Below, in pieces: positions 1 to 9,472 of a stretch of 35,914 bases of DNA. The position numbers and the translations under genes are program-made. The notes beneath the pieces were generated by a model. It did not search any database. It was not told where the DNA came from and saw nothing but the letters and a program-made list of their open reading frames with translations. Every line of letters begins with the position of its first letter. The first letter of the stretch is position 1. Source of the stretch: UBA11612 sp963976395 (lineage in GTDB: Bacteria > Pseudomonadota > Alphaproteobacteria > Rhodospirillales > Rhodospirillaceae); the NCBI GenBank assembly GCA_963976395.1, contig CAXBLG010000024.1, forward strand, positions 1 to 35,914. Reading direction: 5' to 3'.

Positions 1-1545
1 AGGGTCGGGTACAATAAGCGCGGTGATGTAGGGTTTCTTGTCGCCGTAGGCCATGGCCTGGCCGATGGCTTCTTCAAGACACAAAATGCCCTGAATGTGC
101 TGCGGTGCGACGTTATCGCCACCCGAGTTGACGATGATATCTTTTTTGCGGTCGGTGATTTCAATGTAGCCGTCGTCGTCTATTAGGCCGACGTCGCCGG
201 TATGCAGCCAGCCGTCCGTGTCGATGGCGAGCAGTGTTGCATCGGGATCGTTCCAGTATCCCTTCATGACTAACTCGCCGCGCACAAGAATTTCACCGTC
301 GGCTGCGATCTTTACTTCAACGCCTTTGAGAGGTGGCCCAACCGTTTTGAGCTTAATTCGCTTTGGCAGGTTTGCGCTGATAATCGGGGCGGCCTCTGTT
401 TGCCCATAGCCTTGAAGGAGAGGGACGCCCAACGAGATGAAAAATAGTCCGACATCGTAATTGAGAGGCGCGCCGCCGGAAACCATTGCTTTAAGGCGCC
501 CGCCGAACCGCTTGCCGACTTTGCGGCGCACCAAGATATCGCACACTTTATCTTGTGCTTTTTCCCAAGCCGTCATGGCCTCCGGTGTTTCATATCGCTT
601 GCTGCCGAGTCTCAAAGCTAAGTTAAACAGCTTTTGCCGAACCTTGGATTGGCTTTTAAGACTGGAGAGAATCCGTTGGCGCATACTTTCGTAAAGCCGT
701 GGTACAGCCGTCATGACCGTCGGCCGCGCCTCGGTGAGATTGGTTGTTAATGTTTCAACCCGTTCGGCGTAATAAATCTGGGCTCCGAGAGACAAAGGAA
801 AAAACTGTCCGCCGCAATGTTCATAAGCGTGAGACAGCGGTAAAAACGATAAGAAAACTTCATCACCGATTCCAAGAGTCTCGATAATGCCTGTGGCTCC
901 CATGCAATTACAAAGAATGTTGCCGTGAGTCAGCATTACACCGCGGGGCAATCCTCCGGTGCCGGATGTGTATATCAATGCACACACATCATCGCGCTTG
1001 AGCGTATTCATTTCCGTTGGCGGTTCGGTCTGCCCCGCACCGGCAGCCATGAGGTCGGACCAGGGCAGAGTTGTGACGTCCGAGGGCATTGTTTTCTCGG
1101 GCTCGTCCATCACATAAATAGTGACTTTTTGGTCGGCCTCGGAGGCCGCCATGATCAACCGTTTGGCCAACTCGGGTGTAGAGACAATTGCGACCGTGCT
1201 GCCGGAATCGTTCAAGATATGTAAATGATTCAGCGCGGTGTTGGTGGTGTAAGTGGGGACAGCGATTGCACCGGCTGTCATGATCGCCATATCGGCGATA
1301 AACCACTCGGGCCGGTTCTCGGCGACCAACATGACACGGTCGCCCGGCTTAACTCCGGCGGCCTTTAGCCCATGAGCAACGGCGATCACGTGTTCGCGCA
1401 CCGCATTCCATGTGCGGGAGCGGTAAACGCCATCAATCTTTGCCCACAAAAACGGCCGATCATCGAGGCGATCGGCTTGACTGAAGAACATACCCGGCAG
1501 GCTGGTCATGGTTTGTGTATCTATGGCATTGGAAGTATTCGCCAC
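1..1545 (-). CDS. Long-chain fatty-acid--CoA ligase (AMP-binding enzyme), 3' end cut by window edge
   Basis: Reading the minus strand gives 515 open codons that run off position 1, so the C-terminus is missing. The ANL-superfamily P-loop YTSGTGGLPRG lies near residues 192-202. It is followed by MLTHGN, and close to the truncated end come GWLHTGDVG and DRKKDIIVNSGGDNV, the hinge and AMP-binding signatures of long-chain acyl-CoA synthetases. Members activate fatty acids to acyl-AMP and then acyl-CoA at the cytoplasmic face. I chose the GTG at 1545 because GGGGAG lies 9 nt upstream; an in-frame ATG at 1578 and another at 1509 are alternatives. The P-loop has GG and R where many members have TG and K, which is a known tolerated variation. 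It is divergent from the peptidase gene at 1706. The family is certain; chain-length specificity is not visible. Confidence 0.9.
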   Translation of the reverse strand, partial: MANTSNAIDTQTMTSLPGMFFSQADRLDDRPFLWAKIDGVYRSRTWNAVREHVIAVAHGLKAAGVKPGDRVMLVAENRPEWFIADMAIMTAGAIAVPTYTTNTALNHLHILNDSGSTVAIVSTPELAKRLIMAASEADQKVTIYVMDEPEKTMPSDVTTLPWSDLMAAGAGQTEPPTEMNTLKRDDVCALIYTSGTGGLPRGVMLTHGNILCNCMGATGIIETLGIGDEVFLSFLPLSHAYEHCGGQFFPLSLGAQIYYAERVETLTTNLTEARPTVMTAVPRLYESMRQRILSSLKSQSKVRQKLFNLALRLGSKRYETPEAMTAWEKAQDKVCDILVRRKVGKRFGGRLKAMVSGGAPLNYDVGLFFISLGVPLLQGYGQTEAAPIISANLPKRIKLKTVGPPLKGVEVKIAADGEILVRGELVMKGYWNDPDATLLAIDTDGWLHTGDVGLIDDDGYIEITDRKKDIIVNSGGDNVAPQHIQGILCLEEAIGQAMAYGDKKPYITALIVPDP

Positions 1546-1705
1546 GTGCCGTATCTCCCCGTTATCATTCCATCCCATCTACCGTATTCTTCAAGCTTAT
1601 GAGGCTCTGAGTCCAGCCAGATCGACGGCTTGCGGTTACACAGGTTTTGTGTCCATTTCTTCCCACAGCCGATGCTCTTAAGATGGCCGCAAAACGAGGT
1701 GTCTA

Positions 1706-3541
1706 ATGACTTTTAAAAGCAATTTTCCGCAATTTGTGCGCAAGGACGAGCCGACTGGCGGTGCGGCCGCAGTTAATTTGGGTGATATGCCCGAATGGAA
1801 TCTCACCGATCTTTACGACGGCCCAGACAGTCCGGTGCTTTCTCGAGACTTAGCCGATCTGGACTCACGCATTGCGGTGTTCGAGAGCCATCGCGGTAAA
1901 GTTGTGAATTTAGGAGGTGCTGAGTTTGGAAGTGCGATTGCTGCATATGAAGCAATAGACGAGTTGCTCGGCAAGGTTGCCAGCTACGCGCAACTCTATC
2001 AGTCGGTGGATGTGTCTGATCCGGCGCGCGGGCGGTTTTATCAGGACACTCTTGAACGTTTGACGGATTTGTCGGGGCGGTTGTTGTTTTTCACGCTCGA
2101 AATCAATCGCCTGGATGACTCTATTCTTGCCGACAAAATGAAGCATGAGAGTGCCGCCAGATACGCGCCCTGGGTGCGTGACCTACGTGTGCTGCGCGAT
2201 CACGAGCTTAGCGACGATCTTGAAAAGCTGTTTCTCGATAAATCCACCAGCGGTCGGACCGCCTGGACTCGTTTGTTCGATGAGACCCTGGCCGATATGC
2301 GCTGTCAGGTCGGTAACGAGAACCTCACACTGACTGAAGCATTCAACCGTCTGTCTGACCCCAAGGAAGACCGCCGCAAAGCTGCGGCGAAAGCGATCGG
2401 CGCATCGCTGTCGGAAAAAAAATCATTGTTCACGCTCATTACGAATGTTCTGGCCAAAGATAAAGCTGTCGAGGACCAGTGGCGCAAATATCCGCGGCCT
2501 GTATCCTCGCGCAATCTTGCAAATCTGGTGGAAGATGAAGTGGTGGAAGCCTTGGTAACTGCCGTAAAGGACAGCTACGCGTCTACGTCGCATCGCTACT
2601 ACGCTCTAAAGGCCAAATGGTATGGAAAAGAAAAACTAGATCATTGGGACCGCAACGCGCCTTTACCGAATGTGGAACACCGAGATATTCCATGGGCAGA
2701 AGCGCGTGAAACAGTGCAAGGCGCATACGCTGATTTTTCGGGGAAACTCGCCGAAATAACGGATATGTTTTTCACGAAGAATTGGATTGACGCGCCGGCC
2801 CGTCCGGGTAAAGCCTCCGGTGCGTTTTCGCATTCGGTGGTCCCATCCGCTCATCCCTATATTTTACTGAACTATCTAGGGACGCCGAACGATGTGATGA
2901 CCCTTGCGCACGAACTCGGGCACGGTGTCCATCAGGTGCTTGCGGGCGGGCAGGGACACCTTATTTGCGGCACGCCGCTGACGCTGGCGGAAACCGCATC
3001 AGTGTTCGGCGAGATGCTGACATTCAAGGCGATGCTGCGAAAAGAAACGCGTCCGGCCGAGCGCCGCGCTTTACTAGCCGGCAAAGTCGAAGACATGCTT
3101 AACACCGGCGTGCGTCAAATCAGTTTGCACGAATTTGAACGTCAGGTGCATGACGAGCGCCAAAACGGAGAATTGTCGGAGGAGCGTCTTTGCGAGATCT
3201 GGCTTCAGGTATCGAAAGAGGCCCAGGGGCCAGCGTTTAGATACGACGAAGAGTACCGGGTCTATTGGACTTACATTAGCCATTTCGTTCAGGTGCCGTT
3301 TTATGTTTATGCCTACGCCTTCGGCGATTGCCTCGTGAACTCGCTGTATGATGTGTACGAGTCAGGCGCTGTCCCGGACTTTCAAAGCAAGTATCTCGAT
3401 ATGCTGTCGTCGGGCGGACGCTTGCGGCACAAAGAACTCCTCGCCCCTTTCGGTCTGGATGCCAGTGATCCGGGGTTCTGGCGCCGGGGGATGAAAACCT
3501 TGGAAGGTTTTATTGACGAACTCGAGAAAATGGAAAATTAA
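1706..3541 (+). CDS. pepF: Oligoendopeptidase F, M3 family zinc metallopeptidase
   Basis: This 611-residue protein has the M3B oligoendopeptidase layout: a long helical N-terminal part and a C-terminal catalytic domain. The zinc motif HELGH is at residues 402-406 and the third ligand is probably E429 in LAETASVFGE, the expected arrangement. The family cleaves short peptides in the cytoplasm. Length matches the usual roughly 600 residues and no signal peptide is seen. ATG at 1706 is preceded by a GAGG-type ribosome site about 8 nt upstream. The gene is followed 21 bp later by the ABC1 kinase gene on the same strand, so they may be co-transcribed. Physiological substrates cannot be read from sequence. 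Confidence 0.93.
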   Translation: MTFKSNFPQFVRKDEPTGGAAAVNLGDMPEWNLTDLYDGPDSPVLSRDLADLDSRIAVFESHRGKVVNLGGAEFGSAIAAYEAIDELLGKVASYAQLYQSVDVSDPARGRFYQDTLERLTDLSGRLLFFTLEINRLDDSILADKMKHESAARYAPWVRDLRVLRDHELSDDLEKLFLDKSTSGRTAWTRLFDETLADMRCQVGNENLTLTEAFNRLSDPKEDRRKAAAKAIGASLSEKKSLFTLITNVLAKDKAVEDQWRKYPRPVSSRNLANLVEDEVVEALVTAVKDSYASTSHRYYALKAKWYGKEKLDHWDRNAPLPNVEHRDIPWAEARETVQGAYADFSGKLAEITDMFFTKNWIDAPARPGKASGAFSHSVVPSAHPYILLNYLGTPNDVMTLAHELGHGVHQVLAGGQGHLICGTPLTLAETASVFGEMLTFKAMLRKETRPAERRALLAGKVEDMLNTGVRQISLHEFERQVHDERQNGELSEERLCEIWLQVSKEAQGPAFRYDEEYRVYWTYISHFVQVPFYVYAYAFGDCLVNSLYDVYESGAVPDFQSKYLDMLSSGGRLRHKELLAPFGLDASDPGFWRRGMKTLEGFIDELEKMEN

Positions 3542-3562
3542 CTATACCTGGTACAATTAATA

Positions 3563-4936
3563 GTGAAGCCTCCTAACAAGAATACCGAGCCAGCGTCGCC
3601 AGTTAGCGAAAATACACTGCGCGGACGAGTTAAGCGCTACGCCCAAGTAGGAGGGGCCATTGGTGGCTTCGCAGCTCGCACCATGGGCGGGCGCATGGTG
3701 GGCGGGAAGCGCGACAGCGCCAAGGATGCGGAGGGGTTGAAGCGCGCTCTGGGAGGGCTCAAAGGCCCGCTCATGAAGGTGGCGCAGATACTGGCGTCCA
3801 TCCCGGAGGCGATTCCGCCAGAGTATGCTCAGGAACTTGCACATCTTCAGGCTAACGCTCCGCATATGGGATGGCCCTTCGTCAATCGGCGAATGACGAC
3901 AGAGCTTGGTCCTGGTTGGAAGTCTCGTTTTAAATCCTTTGAGCGCGAGGCGGCGCGGGCTGCCTCGCTCGGCCAAGTCCACCGCGCAGAGTCCATGAAA
4001 GGGGCTGCACTTGCCTGCAAGTTGCAATACCCGGATATGGATTCAGTGGTGGCCGCCGATCTTCGCCAGCTTAAATTTATTTTTGCCGCTTATCGGCGCT
4101 TTGATCCGGCGATTGATCCTTCTGAAATTCACGCCGAAATTTCCGAACGTTTGACCGAAGAATTGGACTACGGCAACGAAGCCTGCAACATGGCGCTCTA
4201 TCGACACATGCTTGAGTCGGAAAAAGATGTGCATGTGCCTAATGTGTATGATGACCTGTCCACCCGCCGGTTGCTCACCATGTCATGGTTGGAAGGGCGC
4301 CCGATTAAAGACATCGCTGCGGATGCGGATCAGCAAACCCGCGACAAAATCGCGATTAATATGTTTCGCGCTTGGTATGTACCCTTCTATCAGTTCGGCG
4401 TGATTCACGGTGATCCGCATTTGGGCAACTACACTGTGCGCGCCGACGGCAGCGTTAATCTCATGGACTTCGGCTGCATTCGTATTTTTGGCCCGCAGTT
4501 TGTCAAAGGCGTGATCGACTTGTACCGCGCCTTAGAGAAAGGCGATCACGAGCTGGCCGTCTCGGCGTATGAAACCTGGGGCTTTGTCGGCTTGAGCCGC
4601 GATATGATCGACACGCTCAATATTTGGGCCTCATTTGTGTATGCGCCTTTGATGGAAGATCGTCCGCGCCTGGTTGAGGAAACCAATGCTGCCGAATATG
4701 GCCGTGAGACCGTGGCCAAGGTGCACAAAGAATTAAAACGTCTTGGTGGTGTAAAGCCGCCCCGCGAATTCGTACTTATGGACCGTGCGGCCATTGGTCT
4801 AGGCTCGGTGTTTATGCACTTACGGGCCGAGGTGAACTGGTATCGTCTTTTCCAGGAAACCATCGAAGGATTCGATGTCGCAGCACTGGAAAAGACGCAA
4901 GCTACTGCTTTGAAGAAGGCTGGGCTCGGAAGTTAG
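3563..4936 (+). CDS. ABC1/AarF/UbiB-family atypical kinase
   Basis: The 457-residue protein carries the UbiB/COQ8 atypical kinase signature set. It has KVAQ at residues 72-75 (the KxGQ position), the Ala-rich loop AASLGQVH at 133-140, an invariant Lys in ACKLQYP at about 153, E199/E200, the catalytic loop HGDPHLGN at 282-289 and DFG at 302-304. Family members support ubiquinone biosynthesis or lipid homeostasis as ATPases rather than protein kinases. The KVAQ variant with an Ala where most have Gly is seen directly; I believe it typifies an alphaproteobacterial subgroup. The start is a GTG with no clear Shine-Dalgarno sequence, so the N-terminus is uncertain. A second ubiquinone-related gene (COQ9) lies at 26866 but is not linked to this one. 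The specific role is inferred only at family level. Confidence 0.88.
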   Translation: MKPPNKNTEPASPVSENTLRGRVKRYAQVGGAIGGFAARTMGGRMVGGKRDSAKDAEGLKRALGGLKGPLMKVAQILASIPEAIPPEYAQELAHLQANAPHMGWPFVNRRMTTELGPGWKSRFKSFEREAARAASLGQVHRAESMKGAALACKLQYPDMDSVVAADLRQLKFIFAAYRRFDPAIDPSEIHAEISERLTEELDYGNEACNMALYRHMLESEKDVHVPNVYDDLSTRRLLTMSWLEGRPIKDIAADADQQTRDKIAINMFRAWYVPFYQFGVIHGDPHLGNYTVRADGSVNLMDFGCIRIFGPQFVKGVIDLYRALEKGDHELAVSAYETWGFVGLSRDMIDTLNIWASFVYAPLMEDRPRLVEETNAAEYGRETVAKVHKELKRLGGVKPPREFVLMDRAAIGLGSVFMHLRAEVNWYRLFQETIEGFDVAALEKTQATALKKAGLGS

Positions 4937-5002
4937 TGCTGTAGACCAGGAAATTCGTCCTGGTTCAATGGCGCCATGATCACAAATTGCGGAGACCGCA
5001 AC

Positions 5003-5407
5003 ATGAACGTTCATGCTCCAAGAATATTGGAGGCTAACCGTCGAATTATCGAGCAGGGCGCTGTCGATAGTATCGCTGATTATTTCAGCGAGAGTTACAT
5101 CGTAGTAACTGGCGGCATTGAAAGAATCGGCCACGAAGTCATTCGCGGATTTACGAATCAGATTCACAAGTCATTTTCAGATTTGCATGTCGCGGTGCAG
5201 ATACTGATGGAAGCCGATAGCTACATCGCTTGGCAAAGAACCACGCAAGGAAAGCAGACGGGAAAATTCCAAGCCTTCCCAGCCACAGGCCTCCAAATTA
5301 CTTGGCATGACATGGTTGTGAGTCACTTTGAGGATAGCTTGATTGCCAAGGAGTGGGTCGTGACAGATATGGCGGAAGGGTTACTTCGCTCGAGGAAAAG
5401 CCTCTAA
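5003..5407 (+). CDS. NTF2-fold (SnoaL-like) protein of unknown function
   Basis: The protein is small (134 residues from this start). It has the pattern of SnoaL-like/ester-cyclase-type NTF2 folds: an N-terminal helix ending in a phrase like ADYFSESYIV, a central segment with ADSYIAWQRTTQGKQTG, and a late strand reading ITWHDMVVSHFED. Such proteins are cone-shaped isomerases, dehydratases or ligand binders, and no substrate can be assigned. I prefer ATG 5003 over ATG 4976 because GGAG sits 8 nt upstream of it. The gene converges on the DUF3108 gene, with only one base between the two stop codons. It may be read from the same transcript as the kinase upstream (66-bp gap). Confidence 0.7.
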   Translation: MNVHAPRILEANRRIIEQGAVDSIADYFSESYIVVTGGIERIGHEVIRGFTNQIHKSFSDLHVAVQILMEADSYIAWQRTTQGKQTGKFQAFPATGLQITWHDMVVSHFEDSLIAKEWVVTDMAEGLLRSRKSL

Positions 5408-5408
5408 T

Positions 5409-6338
5409 CTATGGTGTTGGTTCTTGTCCAAAGGTTTCGCAGGGCGCGGGGTTTAGGCCGCAATCGGATTGCAGATTGATCACAATCGCAAACATGTTGC
5501 TGACCATTGTCGCTTGTAAGGGAATAAACCGCCCATCCGCCGAAAAGTACAATCGGCTATCGACATCATCCATGCGCTCGCTTGATCTCGAATTGAAGCC
5601 AAAGACAGGCTCCAGTTTCAATGACACGGGCACGACGGCTGTTTCTTTTCCATTGATTGCCGTGCTTCTCACCGGTCCGGTTTTGCCGACAATGTCGTAG
5701 CGTCGCTGACCATCGTATATTGGTACGCGGAAACTTTTTGTGGAACCGGTCGCACCACCCTGGGCCATGATTTGACGGCGCGCCGAGATGAACGCCCCCA
5801 TGGGGTCGAGTACATTTCGGCGCAGTTCTTCCGGCACCGGCTTTCTGTTTTCACGGCGTTCGTCTTCGTTCCAGGGCATGTCGTCCCGCGATAAATCTTC
5901 ACCGGTGAGGGGGTTGTAGAGTCGTTCGCTTACGATCGCCTCTCGTGTATCGGGGTCGAACATCATGGCCATGGCGGAGGCAAATTCACCTCCTGTCCAT
6001 TCTCTTTGAAAACTCACGGGCATTGGCTGCAATGCTTCTGCGCCATTTGGGAGCGGAGCTAGTGCAAAACCACCTACACCGTTTATGTCGGCTCGAAAGT
6101 CTTGCACCCATCGCACGACCCCGCGAGACACAATTTCAAGGCCGGAGGAGTATCCGGCTTCGCTTTGAATCAGGGTGACCATGAGGTCTGCTACATGCAG
6201 GCCGCCGAGCATGGCGGAGTAGGTGAGGCGTTCTGTTTGCTCGATATCTGCCGCCGCGCTTGGCGCGGCCACAGTTAAACCCAGCAGTAGTGTCATTGCC
6301 GTACCAGTTGTAGAAAGGCGTTGCCGTGACCGCATCAT
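5409..6338 (-). CDS. DUF3108 domain protein, secreted
   Basis: It begins with a basic stretch and a hydrophobic core (TAMTLLLGLTVAAP) ending in an AAA-type signal peptidase site, so it is probably exported to the periplasm. The mature part resembles DUF3108. It opens with a LTYSAMLGGLHVADL-like strand, has a FRADINGVGGF region, and ends with a strand carrying two cysteines in the last 20 residues (SDCGLNPAPC), which could form a disulfide. DUF3108 proteins are beta-rich periplasmic or outer-membrane-associated proteins of unknown function. I place the start at 6338 because GAAGGA lies 8 nt upstream; a 9-codon longer ATG start at 6365 lacks a ribosome site and would lengthen the signal peptide awkwardly. 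It is convergent with the gene ending at 5407. Confidence 0.78.
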   Translation of the reverse strand: MMRSRQRLSTTGTAMTLLLGLTVAAPSAAADIEQTERLTYSAMLGGLHVADLMVTLIQSEAGYSSGLEIVSRGVVRWVQDFRADINGVGGFALAPLPNGAEALQPMPVSFQREWTGGEFASAMAMMFDPDTREAIVSERLYNPLTGEDLSRDDMPWNEDERRENRKPVPEELRRNVLDPMGAFISARRQIMAQGGATGSTKSFRVPIYDGQRRYDIVGKTGPVRSTAINGKETAVVPVSLKLEPVFGFNSRSSERMDDVDSRLYFSADGRFIPLQATMVSNMFAIVINLQSDCGLNPAPCETFGQEPTP

Positions 6339-6563
6339 AGTGCTCGTCCTTCGCTGCTTTCTCATCCGGGGGTATTCTATAAGATTCGCGAGCCTGTTGC
6401 CTATGGGGACGAACGGACTTGCCGATATTGGTAAAAGGCCCTTATGGGGGAGGGGCTTGGCAATTGGGGCATAAATCTGGTTCTATGCGCAGTCTCGTCC
6501 ATGGGTTGCTCAACTAAGAGTGGGGATCGTACTCCGCCCGTCGCCGTATTTAAGGAAATTTCC

Positions 6564-7712
6564 ATGCAAATTGCTGTTTTGAAGGAACGTCGCGTCGGTG
6601 AGTTTCGTGTGGCGGGTTCACCGGATTCGGTGAAAAAATTCGTGGCAGCCGGGTGTAAGGTCGCTGTTGAAACCGGCGCTGGCGCCGGATCGCAAATTTC
6701 CGACGATGCATTCAAGGACGTTGGGGCGATCATCGCGCCGGACGCCGCCACAGCGGCTGGATCCGCCGACCTGGTCCTCAAAATCCAAAAGCCTATGACA
6801 GCCGCAGAAGGCACTGATGAAGTCGGTTATCTGAAGTCAGGTTCCTTTCTGATGGCGCACCTTCAAGCGCTTAGCGATAAGCCTTTGATGGAGGCGTTGG
6901 CCAAGCAAGGGGTCACTACGTTTGCCCTCGAACTTATGCCGCGCATCAGCCGCGCCCAGGCCATGGACATTCTTTCGTCGCAGTCAAACCTCGCAGGCTA
7001 TAAAGCTGTGGTGGACGCTGCATCTACATTCGGCCGGGCGATGCCGATGATGATGACGGCCGCCGGTACGATTGCTCCGGCTCGTGTGCTTGTGTTCGGC
7101 GCTGGGGTTGCGGGATTGCAAGCCATTGCGACCGCTAAACGCATGGGCGCTGTCGTACTCGCTACGGACGTGCGTTATGCAGTGAAAGAACAAGTCGAGT
7201 CTTTGGGCGGAAAGTTCATTGTCGTTGACGAAGAAAAGATGAAAGCGGCCGAAACCTCGGGCGGCTACGCCAAAGAGATGGATGAGGATTTCAAAAAGAA
7301 ACAGGCCGAAGCGGTCAAAACCGAAGTGTTGAAATCGGACGTCGTGATCACCACCGCTCTTATTCCCGGCAGACCTGCTCCGAAACTTGTCACCTCGGAC
7401 ATGGTTGCCGGTATGAAAGAAGGCTCGGTCATCGTGGATCTGGCCGCCGAAGCCGGCGGCAACGTTGATGACACAGTGAAGGACGAGGTCGTAACCACGG
7501 CGAACGGCGTGATCATTATCGGCTATACGAATATGCCGTCCCGGCTTGGCCGTGATGCCAGCACATTTTTTGCAAAGAACATTCTCAATTTCGTGACTCC
7601 GATGCTCGATAAGGAAAGCGGAACACTCAAGATTAATTGGGACGACGAATTGGTGAAGGGCACGCTCGTTACCAAAGACGGTAGTATTGTCCACCCGCAG
7701 CTAGCGGGTTAA
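6564..7712 (+). CDS. pntAA: NAD(P) transhydrogenase subunit alpha part 1 (NAD-binding domain I)
   Basis: This 382-residue soluble subunit binds NAD(H) in the proton-translocating transhydrogenase. It starts MQIAVLKERR, typical of the alanine dehydrogenase/PntA family, and carries SRAQAMDILSSQ near residues 129-140. A Rossmann turn GAGVAG follows at 179-184, with the acidic strand end TDVR about 20 residues later. An in-frame ATG at 6444 exists, but ATG 6564 has AAGGAA about 6 nt upstream and gives the family N-terminus. The gene is first of pntAA-pntAB-pntB, with 11- and 9-bp gaps. A separate alpha-1 and alpha-2 polypeptide is the arrangement known from Rhodospirillum rubrum and many alphaproteobacteria, unlike the fused E. 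coli PntA. Confidence 0.96.
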   Translation: MQIAVLKERRVGEFRVAGSPDSVKKFVAAGCKVAVETGAGAGSQISDDAFKDVGAIIAPDAATAAGSADLVLKIQKPMTAAEGTDEVGYLKSGSFLMAHLQALSDKPLMEALAKQGVTTFALELMPRISRAQAMDILSSQSNLAGYKAVVDAASTFGRAMPMMMTAAGTIAPARVLVFGAGVAGLQAIATAKRMGAVVLATDVRYAVKEQVESLGGKFIVVDEEKMKAAETSGGYAKEMDEDFKKKQAEAVKTEVLKSDVVITTALIPGRPAPKLVTSDMVAGMKEGSVIVDLAAEAGGNVDDTVKDEVVTTANGVIIIGYTNMPSRLGRDASTFFAKNILNFVTPMLDKESGTLKINWDDELVKGTLVTKDGSIVHPQLAG

Positions 7713-7723
7713 CGGAGGCTTTT

Positions 7724-8062
7724 ATGGAAAATATGCACGCTCTTGCGCAGCAGACCGCCGAAATGGCGACCCACGGCCCCGCAGATTTTTGGTACCTGCT
7801 TACAATTTTTGTGCTGGCGGTGTTCGTCGGCTTCTATGTGGTGTGGAGCGTGACGCCGGCGCTTCATTCGCCGCTGATGGCCGTAACGAATGCGGTTTCC
7901 AGCGTGATCATCGTCGGAGCGATCCTCGCCGCAGGACCGGAAACGTTTGGACCGTCCAAAGTTCTCGGCTTCTTGGCCGTCGTTTTGGCCTCGGTGAATA
8001 TCTTCGGTGGGTTCATTGTGACCCAGCGCATGCTTCAAATGTTCAAGAAAAAAGGCAAATAG
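7724..8062 (+). CDS. pntAB: NAD(P) transhydrogenase subunit alpha part 2 (membrane)
   Basis: This short membrane subunit (112 residues) has three or four hydrophobic spans, around residues 18-38, 46-68 and 76-100. The conserved phrase TPALHSPLMAVTNAVSS lies between the first two. It forms part of the proton channel of transhydrogenase together with PntB. AACGGAGG precedes the ATG in the 11-bp gap after pntAA, giving a strong ribosome site. Length agrees with split alpha-2 subunits. The C-terminus KKKGK is basic and probably cytoplasmic. Confidence 0.95.
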   Translation: MENMHALAQQTAEMATHGPADFWYLLTIFVLAVFVGFYVVWSVTPALHSPLMAVTNAVSSVIIVGAILAAGPETFGPSKVLGFLAVVLASVNIFGGFIVTQRMLQMFKKKGK

Positions 8063-8071
8063 GGAATCGTC

Positions 8072-9463
8072 ATGACACTGGGCGTCACACTTTTTGCCTA
8101 CATTATTGCGGGCATATTTTTCATCCTGACCCTTCGCGGTCTTTCTAATCCTGAAACGTCTCGCCGGGGCAATACCCTTGGCATGATCGGTATGGCAATT
8201 GCGATCTTCACCACCATCGCCTCGCCGGTGGTGCAAAGTTACGAGTGGATTGTCGCGGGCATTGCCATCGGCGGTATTATCGGCGCGGTGACCGCGCGGA
8301 AAATTCAAATGACGGCGCTGCCGCAGCTTGTTGCGGCCTTTCATAGCTTGGTGGGCCTCGCGGCGGTGCTGGTAGCGACTGGGGCGTTACTCTCGCCCGA
8401 GAGCTACAACATTGGATCTGTCGGCAACATTTCGCCGGGGAGCTTGGCCGAAATGTCATTGGGCCTTGCCATCGGTGCGATCACCTTCTCCGGTTCAGTC
8501 ATCGCATTTGCCAAGCTGCAGGGTCTGATGACCGGCAATCCCCTGGTGTTCAAGGGACAGCATTTTCTAAATGCGCTGCTCGGAATTGCCATGGTGGTCC
8601 TTGTGATCATGTTTTGTCTGACTGAAGACTACAATCTGTTCTTCGCACTTATGGCGGTCAGTTTTGTCTTGGGCTTCTTGTTGATTTTGCCCATTGGCGG
8701 CGCGGATATGCCTGTCGTTGTCTCCATGCTCAACAGCTACTCCGGCTGGGCGGCGGCGGGTATCGGGTTCACCCTACAGAACAGTCTACTCATCATCGTC
8801 GGCGCTCTGGTCGGCTCGTCGGGCGCAATCCTGTCCTACATCATGTGCAAGGGGATGAACCGTTCGATCTTTAACGTCATTCTTGGTGGCTTCGGCGGAG
8901 ATACTGCTGCGGCAGGGCCCGCGGGCTCTAAAGAACAGCGACCGGTAAAGGCGGGCTCGGCGGACGATGCAGCCTTCATTATGAAAAACGCATCGAAGGT
9001 CATCATCGTGCCAGGCTACGGCATGGCTGTGGCTCAGGCTCAACACGCGCTGCGCGAGATGGCTGATCAGTTGAAAGCCGAAGGCGTGGACGTGAAGTAT
9101 GCCATTCATCCGGTGGCCGGTCGTATGCCGGGGCACATGAACGTGCTGCTCGCGGAGGCCAATGTGCCCTACGACGAAGTGTTCGAGCTGGATGAGATCA
9201 ATCACGAGTTCTCTACGGCGGACGCGGTGTACGTGATCGGCGCCAATGACGTTACGAATCCGGTGGCAAAGACAGATCCAGCCAGCCCGATTTACGGCAT
9301 GCCGATCCTGGATGTGGAAAAGGCTAAGACGGTGTTGTTTGTGAAGCGTTCAATGGCTGCAGGTTATGCGGGCGTGGACAACGAACTGTTCTTCCGCGAC
9401 AACACCATGATGCTGTTCGGCGACGCCAAGAAAATGACCGAGGAAATTGTCGGGTCGTTGTAG
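8072..9463 (+). CDS. pntB: NAD(P) transhydrogenase subunit beta
   Basis: This 463-residue subunit has an N-terminal membrane domain of about nine spans (roughly residues 4-270) and a C-terminal NADP(H)-binding domain III. The membrane histidine H91 in AAFHSLVGLAAV matches the conserved proton-pathway histidine of E. coli PntB. Domain III has the GYGMAVAQAQ fingerprint at 315-324, then HPVAGRMPGHMNVLLAEA and VYVIGANDVTNPVA. A variable linker rich in Gly and Ala (about 275-300) joins the two. With PntAA and PntAB it couples hydride transfer from NADH to NADP+ to proton entry. It is the last gene of the operon and converges with the holin-like gene, leaving 9 bp between the stops. Confidence 0.97.
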   Translation: MTLGVTLFAYIIAGIFFILTLRGLSNPETSRRGNTLGMIGMAIAIFTTIASPVVQSYEWIVAGIAIGGIIGAVTARKIQMTALPQLVAAFHSLVGLAAVLVATGALLSPESYNIGSVGNISPGSLAEMSLGLAIGAITFSGSVIAFAKLQGLMTGNPLVFKGQHFLNALLGIAMVVLVIMFCLTEDYNLFFALMAVSFVLGFLLILPIGGADMPVVVSMLNSYSGWAAAGIGFTLQNSLLIIVGALVGSSGAILSYIMCKGMNRSIFNVILGGFGGDTAAAGPAGSKEQRPVKAGSADDAAFIMKNASKVIIVPGYGMAVAQAQHALREMADQLKAEGVDVKYAIHPVAGRMPGHMNVLLAEANVPYDEVFELDEINHEFSTADAVYVIGANDVTNPVAKTDPASPIYGMPILDVEKAKTVLFVKRSMAAGYAGVDNELFFRDNTMMLFGDAKKMTEEIVGSL

Positions 9464-9472
9464 ATCCGCGTC

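Noticed and set aside
6984..7694. Long open frame antisense to pntAA
   Set aside because: It mirrors the coding strand of a certain gene; its His/Arg-rich translation has no recognisable domain and no ribosome site.
7709..8344. 211-codon minus-strand frame over pntAB and the start of pntB
   Set aside because: It covers two well-supported genes and translates to a His/Asp/Arg-rich composition typical of antisense frames.
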